Assembly (NCBI GenBank): GCA_001805125.1
Contig: MHEF01000006.1
Span: forward strand, 297 to 5,961
From: Nitrospirae bacterium RBG_13_39_12
GTDB lineage: Bacteria > Nitrospirota > Thermodesulfovibrionia > Thermodesulfovibrionales > SM23-35
Direction: 5' to 3'
Length of the DNA: 5,665 nt
Position numbers and translations under genes: made by a program
The notes under the pieces: generated by a model
The model's input: only the letters and a program-made list of their open reading frames with translations
Database searches by the model: none
What the model was told of the DNA's origin: nothing
Part shown: piece after piece, positions 1 to 5,665 of the stretch
Position numbering within the stretch: the first letter of the stretch is position 1
Layout: the number at the start of each line of letters is the position of its first letter

Positions 1-209
1 AGGTTCTTATCTTTTATCTCTGAGGAGAGATTATCTATCTGGAGGTTCTTATTCTTTATCTCTGAGGAGAGATTATCTATCTGGAGGTTCTTATCTTTTA
101 TCTCTGAGGAGAGATTATCTATCTGGAGGTTCTTATCTTTTATCTCTGAGGAGAGATTATCTATCTGGAGGTTCTTATCCTTTATCTCTGAGGAGAGATT
201 ATCTATCTG
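1..209 (-). repeat. 42-bp in-frame tandem repeat array (14-residue coiled-coil units)
   Basis: Five consecutive units lie at 168-209, 126-167, 84-125, 42-83 and 1-41; the last lacks one base at the window edge and the array probably continues. Each encodes QIDNLSSEIKDKNL. Differences are few: the 168-209 and 42-83 units use AAG rather than AAA for the first lysine, and the 42-83 unit has Asn for Asp at position 11. Hydrophobic residues sit at unit positions 2, 5, 9 and 14, which fits an amphipathic helix with three of four heptad core positions filled and a polar residue at the fourth. Each unit contains a perfect 6-base inverted repeat, ATCTCT-GAGG-AGAGAT, for example at 184-199. The units are directly abutting with no spacers. 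Confidence 0.95.
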
Positions 210-1442
210 AACGTCGTTCTCCCTTATAATTGACTCAAGATTCTGCATTCGAACATCCCTATCATGTATGATAAGCTCAAGCTCAGCAATACGATGCTCA
301 TTTTGTTTGACATTGTCTGCAAGTTGGTCAGGAGAAAGATCAATCATCTCAGAAAAATAATTCAGTAATACTTCTAATAATGCAAGTTCTTTGTCTGTAA
401 CATTTGTAATCAAGCTTTTGGTTAACAAAAGAGGAATAAGGTTGAGGGCATTATTGTTCCACTTCTGTAAAAACCAATTCTCACCATATACATTTATTGA
501 TTCTAAGATAATTTTTCCCAGGGTTATCCGAAGCGATGTATCTAAGTGGCCAAGTTCATTGATAAAATCAGATAAATCTCGAATGATTTTCCCATGAATC
601 TTATAGAAATAAGCAACAGGTTTAATATACTGCATGAAATATTGTCGTCTTTTATGTGCTGGTTCAGGCAAATGTTGAAATCGAGCTTTATGATGATGAA
701 GCATAATTGCTTCTCTACTTCTATAAAAGTGACCCTTACCTGACTTGTTAAGACGATAGCACCACTCAAGGTCCTCAAAGTAATTCATTGACAAATCATA
801 TGGGTATCTATGAAAGATATCTTTACGAAAGAGCGTTGAGCCACCATTTACCCACTTGCATAATCCTGATTCGCCTAATAAGGGATCGTCAAATTGTTTT
901 TCTGACCCTAATAGCCAATACGAAAGAACATCATCTTTAATCACATATTCTCCACCACAGAGATGAATGCGGCCGTCAGGGAAAATAACGTTTCCTGCAG
1001 ATGCAACGAGCTCGGGATCAGATTCAAGACTGTATAGGAGATGTTCAACTGTGCCCGTGAATACCTCTATATCGTTATCAAGAAACATGACATACTCTGT
1101 ATGGACGTGTTCTAAAGCGTATGCCCTGCCACCAACACAGCCGAGATTTTCCTCCAGTAAGATTAATTCTATGAAACAATTATTCGAGGCCAGTTCTTTT
1201 AGTTTGTTCTTTACTTCTTCGTCAGAGTTGTTGTCGATGAGAAGCAGTTTAAAGGGAATACGGACATTATCCTTTAATGACTTAACAGAGTTAATCGTCT
1301 GTTCAAAGCGTCCGTGGGAAAGCATGACAATTGTGACTTGAGTATTTCTGAATTTCTGAAGGAATTCTTGCGGAAGTAACGAGAAGTTTCCAATTGCTAT
1401 TTCTGTTAATGATTCTTTTATATGCCTGATCGTCTCTGCCAC
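1..1442 (-). CDS. GT2 family glycosyltransferase with C-terminal tandem-repeat coiled coil (3' end outside window)
   Basis: The frame is open from just after the deacetylase stop to the left edge, giving 480 visible codons. Counted from GTG 1442, residues about 36-240 show a GT-A fold of family GT2: strand VTIVMLSHGR, LLLIDNN with D70, a glycine-rich ENLGCVGGRAYAL stretch, the metal/nucleotide-sugar DxD as DND at 122-124, VNGGSTLF, and the acceptor-side EDLEW at 223-227. Such enzymes transfer a sugar from a nucleotide donor to a growing glycan in the cytoplasm; donor and acceptor cannot be told. Residues about 245-383 look helical, and from R384 a 14-residue period begins that turns into near-identical units to the window edge. 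No membrane segment is seen. The start is uncertain: GTG 1442 is the only standard start before ATG 1325, and ATG 1325 would cut the first strand of the fold. The deacetylase stop lies 12 bases upstream, so co-transcription is likely. The true C-terminus is unknown. Confidence 0.9.
   Translation of the reverse strand, partial: MAETIRHIKESLTEIAIGNFSLLPQEFLQKFRNTQVTIVMLSHGRFEQTINSVKSLKDNVRIPFKLLLIDNNSDEEVKNKLKELASNNCFIELILLEENLGCVGGRAYALEHVHTEYVMFLDNDIEVFTGTVEHLLYSLESDPELVASAGNVIFPDGRIHLCGGEYVIKDDVLSYWLLGSEKQFDDPLLGESGLCKWVNGGSTLFRKDIFHRYPYDLSMNYFEDLEWCYRLNKSGKGHFYRSREAIMLHHHKARFQHLPEPAHKRRQYFMQYIKPVAYFYKIHGKIIRDLSDFINELGHLDTSLRITLGKIILESINVYGENWFLQKWNNNALNLIPLLLTKSLITNVTDKELALLEVLLNYFSEMIDLSPDQLADNVKQNEHRIAELELIIHDRDVRMQNLESIIRENDVQIDNLSSEIKDKNLQIDNLSSEIKDKNLQIDNLSSEIKDKNLQIDNLSSEIKNKNLQIDNLSSEIKDKN
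210..293 (-). repeat. Two degenerate 14-residue units leading into the exact array
   Basis: Residues 384-397 (RIAELELIIHDRDV) and 398-411 (RMQNLESIIRENDV) keep the same 14-residue period as the exact units that follow. Ile/Met is at position 2, Leu at 5, Ile at 9 and Val at 14, with Asp at 13 in both. At DNA level they are clearly diverged from the 42-bp repeats. This suggests an old repeat-built helix whose distal part has recently been re-amplified; that history is inference. Confidence 0.75.
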
Positions 1443-1457
1443 CTTCTTTATATCTTA
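1431..1457 (-). promoter_or_regulatory. Ambiguous translation start region of the coiled-coil glycosyltransferase
   Basis: Reading leftwards, the deacetylase TAA (1457-1455) is followed by AAGAAGGTGG and then GCAGAGACG. The purine-rich stretch resembles a Shine-Dalgarno sequence but overlaps the GTG at 1442-1440, leaving no spacing for that start. The in-frame ACG at 1433-1431 would sit 8 bases after AAGG, a normal distance, but ACG is a very rare bacterial start. Translational coupling to the upstream stop is also possible. I keep GTG 1442 as the working start. Confidence 0.4.
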
Positions 1458-2411
1458 GCCTTTGAACCAGATCGAAAGCCTTCTGGCAAACTCCTCTCCA
1501 TCCCAATCTTCTACCATTATTCTGGGTAACTGAAATTGATCAGTGTCTAATTCAACAACACCTGGATTGACGGTACAAGCACAAACAAATCCAGCCTCTC
1601 TTACGACAGTGACCGTCTCATCTGTGTATGAGCCATATGGATATGAGAAGCTGTTCACCGCTCTATTTAAGATATCTTCTAAAAAGGTTTTACTTTGTTT
1701 TATTTCATCCCGTTGCATTGCTGTAGAGATTGTGGCGAGATTTGAATGTGTCAGAGAGTGAGAGCCCACTTCGAGTAAGTCTCCTTTTACTAACTCAACT
1801 ACCTCTTCAAGAGTAAGGGGTCGATGAGTCGGACGGCTCATAGATTCAGATCCAGACCATGCTCTGAGTTCGTTAAGCACCTTTTGTTGTTCGTTATGAG
1901 GCATGGGTAAAAGCAACGCATGAAGCGATCGATATAGTGAATGGCGAAGACATGGATCTTCTTTATCTGAAACCTGCCACGTGTAATAGTTTTTAGAAAT
2001 ATCTTCCCTGTAGTGCTTAGCTTCCCCTAATGTCCAATGGTAGGTATTACCATTTATATTCATATAGAGTTCTTCAGGTAAATTACTGGATTGAAGTAAA
2101 ATCCTTTCCAATTCATCCCACCAGAATTCTCTCTTAGAAACAATATTTTCTAAAGTCAAAAAAACAGTTGCAGGAATATTATAATGCTCAAGCAAGGGTT
2201 TAGTGTTATGAAGGATATCAGCATAACCATCGTCGAAGGTGATCGAGAACCATCTGCGCAGGGGACTTTCTTTGAGATGAGACTGTGTAATCTGCTGGAT
2301 TTGTAAAGGTCGGCCGAATTTTCTCAGAATCTCGAGGTGCTCAGCAAAGTGCCGTGGTGTTACACACAGCGACCATATGTCAGGATGTACTTCAGCTACG
2401 CGGTGGTACAT
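1455..2411 (-). CDS. NodB-type polysaccharide deacetylase (carbohydrate esterase 4 family)
   Basis: Counted from ATG 2411 the protein has 318 residues. It carries the CE4/NodB signature: strand MYHRV at the start, TFDDGY with catalytic-base D60 and metal-binding D61, the zinc-binding HSLTH with H218 and H222, SYPYG at 256-260, and LPR at 295-297. Enzymes of this family remove N- or O-acetyl groups from polysaccharides using a divalent metal; the substrate here is unknown. About 150 residues separate the first two motifs, including FWWDELE at about 96-102. No signal peptide is visible, even in the upstream extension, so a cytoplasmic or non-classical location is suggested. The ATG start is probably too late: the frame stays open upstream to a TGA at 2492-2490, and its codons read TAKWIKRQTKGLIL directly into MYHRV, which completes the first beta strand. 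The gene lies between a GT/methyltransferase and another glycosyltransferase. Confidence 0.9.
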   Translation of the reverse strand: MYHRVAEVHPDIWSLCVTPRHFAEHLEILRKFGRPLQIQQITQSHLKESPLRRWFSITFDDGYADILHNTKPLLEHYNIPATVFLTLENIVSKREFWWDELERILLQSSNLPEELYMNINGNTYHWTLGEAKHYREDISKNYYTWQVSDKEDPCLRHSLYRSLHALLLPMPHNEQQKVLNELRAWSGSESMSRPTHRPLTLEEVVELVKGDLLEVGSHSLTHSNLATISTAMQRDEIKQSKTFLEDILNRAVNSFSYPYGSYTDETVTVVREAGFVCACTVNPGVVELDTDQFQLPRIMVEDWDGEEFARRLSIWFKG

Positions 2412-2483
2412 CAGAATGAGCCCCTTTGTTTGCCTTTTAATCCACTTAGCGGTTTGAGGTAACCCTGTTTTACAATAATTCTC

Positions 2484-2500
2484 CGTTTTTCACCCCTTAT
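2484..2500 (-). promoter_or_regulatory. Ambiguous translation start region of the deacetylase
   Basis: After the stop of the 983-residue gene, the minus strand reads AATAAGGGGTGAAAAACGGAG. The stretch TAAGGGGTGA resembles the Shine-Dalgarno consensus. The deacetylase frame has TGA at 2492-2490 and then an ACG at 2486-2484, six bases after the GGGG, but no ATG, GTG or TTG until 2411. A GTG at 2493-2491 is one base out of frame and is followed by a run of five A (2490-2486). One fewer A would join that GTG to the deacetylase frame. So this is either a non-standard start or a one-base indel, natural or from sequencing. Confidence 0.4.
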
Positions 2501-2506
2501 TGCGAT

Positions 2507-5458
2507 TTAGATTTTCTGAATGACGCAAACTACCAAGTCACTGTAATTTATAGTGTTTTCATAATAGCATTCCACGTTAGCTTCTTGAGAAAGTAGGTGA
2601 GTGATATTATGTATAGATGATTTGTCATAGATAATGAAGTTATTTTCTTTAATGTCAAAATTCCATTGATGCAAACCGACGTAATTTGTGGTTAACGCCT
2701 CGTTTCTGTAATGTCGAAGCACAACGTATCGGCTTCTCTTTACTACGGTGAGCATATTCTTAATGATAAGCACAGGATCATAGCTGTGATCTAAGGAATT
2801 ATTTGCAAAAGCGATATCAAAGCTTTCTGGCTCAAACTTTTTAAGCAAGTCCTCACCATGACAAAATGAAGTTGGCACAGGAGGAATAATGTTCGCTTTC
2901 TTTAAGATTCGATTATAGGCGGTTGCTAAAGGGTCTATAGCGGTAATTTTCAAAACCCTTCCGGGATATTTATACCCGAGCTGTGTAACGGGGCCAGCCC
3001 CTACATCAAGAATAGAGATCGATTTGTCGGAGATTAGATGTAACCGATCTATAATAGCTTGCACTTGTAATAGCCACTGAGGATCTTGTACGTTTTTTAT
3101 CCACTTCCTCCCTTCTTCTGACACCAGCCATTCTTCCCACCACTTTATCTCGTTCAATACGCCTCTAAACCACATTTCCTTATGAAGGAACCTATGCCAT
3201 GATTTTTTCTGAAGTGTTGTTTTTCTACTTAATTTATACCATATCGCCTTGCAATGAGTTTCAAGCCATAGCACTTTATGATGCCCTGGCGCATGTCTCA
3301 GTATTTCGAATGTATCTTGCATAGGCTTTACAAGGTTAACCATAGGATACCTTTTACTGTCATATTGCGGAGATGCTTGTACGTTAACCTTTGGTTTTAC
3401 TGCTCTGACTGTGATGGAGACATCATACCCCGGGTCGCGATAATCAAGTTCTTTCTTGCTTAGCTCCTCTGCTGCCAGTCCGTGCAGAAAGGAGATTGCA
3501 GTTAGTACATTCCCGTAAGCCTCTACACTTACATCAGCAGCGGCAAAGACTTCCTCAAATAGCCGCCGAGATGTTAGACCGGTGAAATTCCAACACCAAT
3601 ACTCACCCCAGTCACGATCGTAGGTTGGGCTGATTCCAGAAAGGGTTGCGAGAAGAACTCCACCCGGTTTCAATATCCTATAGAGTGTTTGAATCGCCGC
3701 CCGCACATCATAGATGAGCTGAAGTGTTTGTGTAAAGATTATGCAATTAAAAGTATTAGATGGAATATGGGGAGCGTTTGTGATATCAGCTACAATGGTT
3801 GTCCCCGGTTCTTCTAAAAGGTTGAGCACATCGCTCTGTGTCACGCGGTTACGGCCGAATTGTCGCGTGTAATGGTTGTTACCGATCTCCAAGACTCGTC
3901 CTTTGATGTCGTCAGCGTGACAGGCGAGGAAATTCTCTATGTAATAACGATCAACAGGACAGCCTCTATCAGTACCCCACACCCTGCTAATAGGTGTTAC
4001 CCGCCTGAGATTTCCAAATCGCACTTGACCAACAGGAGGACAGTATTCCTTATCTATCCATTTAGTCAATATTGCTCTCATTTTCAATACGGGACTTCGG
4101 AGTTTAGCCTTTAACCTTCTTATATCAGAAATAATCTGAAACTCACATTTGATCTGCTTTGGAGTCGAATTCAAATTAAAGTCGGTCCCTGCGACCTTGA
4201 TCAGTATGGTATGGGATCGTCCATCTTTCAACCAGTTGGGTGTAGAGTAATTGAACGCATGATGACCATTGCCTTTTCCTGCATTGAAAAGATCTTTTCG
4301 GAATTCTTCAGCAGCAATAGTATCTACAAGGACATTATCAGCCAATATATCAACCTTGATCGGAATATCAGCATTGTTCGAATCCCAAACCCAACCAGAA
4401 ATCATATTACAATTGGCCCCATCATGGTAGCCTTCATATGCAGGTTGCAAACCAGTAAGGTTATTCATTGAAAAAACCTGGATTTTTGAGGTATTAACAG
4501 CAGTCTTTCGTTTCAGTCCATGAATGATATGTAACCGGTTATGTCCGAGTAGGTGATACATAAACGGATGCAGCCTTTGTAAGATCGGATATAAACGGGA
4601 GAGAATCGGATGGCGATAAGACCAGAGTGAATGTTGAAGAGCCTTCCATATCATAGCATCCTTTACTCCCTGTTTGGACAGATATTTCTCAAGCCAGTTC
4701 AGAAAGTAAAATCTCACTTTATGGTACCGGCCTGCTTTTGTTACAACAGAAACACAGGAATCCGGATGCAAGCGATACTTGGCCCAGCATTCACTCGATA
4801 CATATACAGGAATTTTAAGGTATACTTTGGCCAAAAAAGCCTGGTCTTCGTATAACTGGTAAATACCTTGGAAGGATTCTTCAAAACCTCCTATCTGATC
4901 TATTACATCACGACAGAATATGAGATCAGAGGGGCAAGGTGCATATGCTTTTCCCAAAGGATAGGCAAGGGTAAGCAATCTGGGAGGTTTGAATAGGGTA
5001 TTCGGTTTAAACCCAAATTCTGGGACATAGTCACGCGTAAAATCTTCGGGCTTACCCGACCAACTATACCAGTAGAAAGTAGCACCGTATACCATGCCTG
5101 CTTCAATTTGTGATTCAAGGATGTCGACCTGCTGTTCGAGTTTATGTGGTAACCAGACATCATCTGCATCCAATAGAGCAACATACTTGCCCTTAGAGTT
5201 TCTGAATCCAAGGTTTCGTGAAGCACTCATACCACGATTCTTATGGCCGTCATGTTCAAGATAGCGTACTTTTTCAGGATAATTATTTGCATATTGCAAG
5301 GCAATGTCGGTACTTCTATCAGTAGAGCCATCGTCTATAAGTAAGAGTTCCCAGGTATTATAGGTCTGTGCGAAAACACTCTCTATGGCCTCTTGTATAA
5401 ACCTTTCAGCATTCAAGAAGATAGTGATAACAGAGACCAGCGGCTTATGCTTCATCAT
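2507..5458 (-). CDS. Multidomain GT2 glycosyltransferase fused to two SAM-dependent methyltransferases
   Basis: This 983-residue protein has four parts. Residues 5-240 are a GT2 GT-A domain: VSVITIFLNAERF, IDDGSTD with D42/D43, the DxD as DAD at 97-99, and ED at 204-205. After a helical stretch (245-320), residues about 338-442 form a small beta-rich domain with GYHDGANC, ISGWVWDS, FRKDL, GKGNGHHAF and KDGRSHTI, a type I recall beside glycosyltransferases and methyltransferases. Residues about 475-690 are a class I methyltransferase with VLEIGNN at 522-528, a probable motif IV at 570-580 and LKPGG at 596-600. Residues about 760-983 are a second one with ILDVGAGP at 816-823, AIDP at 840-843 and FDIAFANNSLDH at 880-891. 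It probably adds a sugar and methylates the glycan in the cytoplasm; targets are unknown. ATG 5458 is followed by a second ATG, an in-frame TGA lies just upstream, and no strong ribosome-binding site is seen. Confidence 0.9.
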   Translation of the reverse strand: MMKHKPLVSVITIFLNAERFIQEAIESVFAQTYNTWELLLIDDGSTDRSTDIALQYANNYPEKVRYLEHDGHKNRGMSASRNLGFRNSKGKYVALLDADDVWLPHKLEQQVDILESQIEAGMVYGATFYWYSWSGKPEDFTRDYVPEFGFKPNTLFKPPRLLTLAYPLGKAYAPCPSDLIFCRDVIDQIGGFEESFQGIYQLYEDQAFLAKVYLKIPVYVSSECWAKYRLHPDSCVSVVTKAGRYHKVRFYFLNWLEKYLSKQGVKDAMIWKALQHSLWSYRHPILSRLYPILQRLHPFMYHLLGHNRLHIIHGLKRKTAVNTSKIQVFSMNNLTGLQPAYEGYHDGANCNMISGWVWDSNNADIPIKVDILADNVLVDTIAAEEFRKDLFNAGKGNGHHAFNYSTPNWLKDGRSHTILIKVAGTDFNLNSTPKQIKCEFQIISDIRRLKAKLRSPVLKMRAILTKWIDKEYCPPVGQVRFGNLRRVTPISRVWGTDRGCPVDRYYIENFLACHADDIKGRVLEIGNNHYTRQFGRNRVTQSDVLNLLEEPGTTIVADITNAPHIPSNTFNCIIFTQTLQLIYDVRAAIQTLYRILKPGGVLLATLSGISPTYDRDWGEYWCWNFTGLTSRRLFEEVFAAADVSVEAYGNVLTAISFLHGLAAEELSKKELDYRDPGYDVSITVRAVKPKVNVQASPQYDSKRYPMVNLVKPMQDTFEILRHAPGHHKVLWLETHCKAIWYKLSRKTTLQKKSWHRFLHKEMWFRGVLNEIKWWEEWLVSEEGRKWIKNVQDPQWLLQVQAIIDRLHLISDKSISILDVGAGPVTQLGYKYPGRVLKITAIDPLATAYNRILKKANIIPPVPTSFCHGEDLLKKFEPESFDIAFANNSLDHSYDPVLIIKNMLTVVKRSRYVVLRHYRNEALTTNYVGLHQWNFDIKENNFIIYDKSSIHNITHLLSQEANVECYYENTINYSDLVVCVIQKI

Positions 5459-5534
5459 GTTTCAAGTCGATTCTTAGCTATGATTTCTCCCATTAATGAG
5501 GATTCTTATGCAGTGTGTTTTCGATAGTGATGTT
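5459..5534. other. Intergenic gap of 76 bp between epimerase and multidomain glycosyltransferase
   Basis: I find no convincing hairpin plus T-run, no clear -35/-10 pair and no strong Shine-Dalgarno next to ATG 5458. A GGGAGA stretch lies about 25 bases or more before that ATG, too far for normal use. The gap is the longest between genes in the window, so an internal promoter is possible but not shown. Confidence 0.5.
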
Positions 5535-5665
5535 CTACCTGCTAAGATACCACTCAATTGTTTTCTTAAGTCCCTCTTTAAGGTTTAATGATGGAGTCCA
5601 GCCAAGTGACTTCTTAGCCTTCTCTATATTTAGGCAACTTCTTCTCAAATCCCCGGCCCTTGCTG
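5535..5665 (-). CDS. NAD-dependent sugar-nucleotide epimerase/dehydratase, C-terminal fragment
   Basis: The right edge enters a minus-strand frame with 42 complete codons before a TAG stop at 5537-5535. The first whole codon is 5663-5661. The peptide begins ARAGDLRRSCLNIEKAKK and continues SLGWTPSLNLKEGLKKTIEW. This is the typical end of extended short-chain dehydrogenases such as UDP-glucose 4-epimerase-like enzymes: R-x-GD-x-R marks the substrate-binding part, followed by an A/I-x-KA-x-x-x-LGW-P helix and the EGL-x-x-T-x-EW terminal helix. These cytoplasmic enzymes convert nucleotide sugars and would supply a donor for the downstream glycosyltransferases. The Rossmann NAD-binding domain and the YxxxK site lie outside the window, so the exact reaction cannot be assigned. 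Confidence 0.88.
   Translation of the reverse strand, partial: ARAGDLRRSCLNIEKAKKSLGWTPSLNLKEGLKKTIEWYLSR

Noticed and set aside
1..209. Regular repeats that might be a CRISPR array
   Set aside because: Units directly abut with no variable spacers, and they continue the open frame of the glycosyltransferase.
542..778. Minus-strand open frame of 78 codons
   Set aside because: It is an out-of-frame shadow of the glycosyltransferase; the main frame carries EDLEW and continuous helix-like coding sequence here.
967..1341. Plus-strand open frame of 124 codons
   Set aside because: It lies antisense to the well-supported GT2 domain, including its DxD motif, and shows no recognisable protein features.
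1303..1506. Minus-strand open frame of 67 codons across the deacetylase/glycosyltransferase junction
   Set aside because: It is in another frame from both genes, whose conserved motifs explain the region.
3860..4114. Plus-strand open frames opposite the multidomain gene (also 3278-3463, 4211-4471, 4631-4855)
   Set aside because: All are antisense to conserved methyltransferase, beta-module or glycosyltransferase coding sequence and lack recognisable features.
4903..5226. Minus-strand open frame of 107 codons inside the 983-codon gene
   Set aside because: It overlaps the GT2 domain in a different frame, while the longer frame holds the catalytic motifs.
5459..5534. Possible terminator or promoter in the 76-bp gap
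   Set aside because: No stable stem followed by a T-run and no convincing -35/-10 pair were found on the minus strand.

Overview
This window looks like part of a bacterial surface-polysaccharide cluster (O-antigen, capsule or exopolysaccharide). It is moderately AT-rich by eye, and every gene I can support lies on the minus strand, so transcription runs from the right edge to the left edge. The host cannot be named from this sequence. The mix of short-chain sugar epimerase, GT2 glycosyltransferases, fused methyltransferases and a NodB-type deacetylase suggests a Gram-negative or related environmental bacterium, but this is inference.

Layout in order of transcription. (1) 5665-5535: the last 42 codons of an NAD-dependent sugar-nucleotide epimerase/dehydratase. 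(2) 5534-5459: a 76-bp gap with no clear terminator or promoter. (3) 5458-2507: a 983-residue protein combining a GT2 glycosyltransferase, a helical linker, a small beta-sandwich-like domain and two class I SAM-dependent methyltransferase domains. (4) 2411-1455, probably starting further upstream: a NodB-type polysaccharide deacetylase. (5) 1442 to beyond position 1: a second GT2 glycosyltransferase. Its C-terminal half becomes a predicted coiled coil built of 14-residue units, and the last visible units are almost identical at the DNA level (42-bp tandem repeats). This gene runs off the left edge.

The last three genes are packed within about 12-20 bases of each other if the extended starts are used, so they probably form one operon with the epimerase. 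A plausible combined role is this: the epimerase supplies a sugar nucleotide, the two glycosyltransferases add sugars to a growing glycan, the methyltransferase domains methylate (possibly cap) it, and the deacetylase removes N- or O-acetyl groups. No membrane segment or signal peptide is evident in any of the visible proteins.

Three points deserve attention: the near-identical 42-bp repeat array that could change coiled-coil length by slippage; the odd start regions of the deacetylase and the left glycosyltransferase, where no well-placed ATG exists and an in-frame ACG follows a Shine-Dalgarno-like stretch in both; and the four-part architecture of the 983-residue protein.
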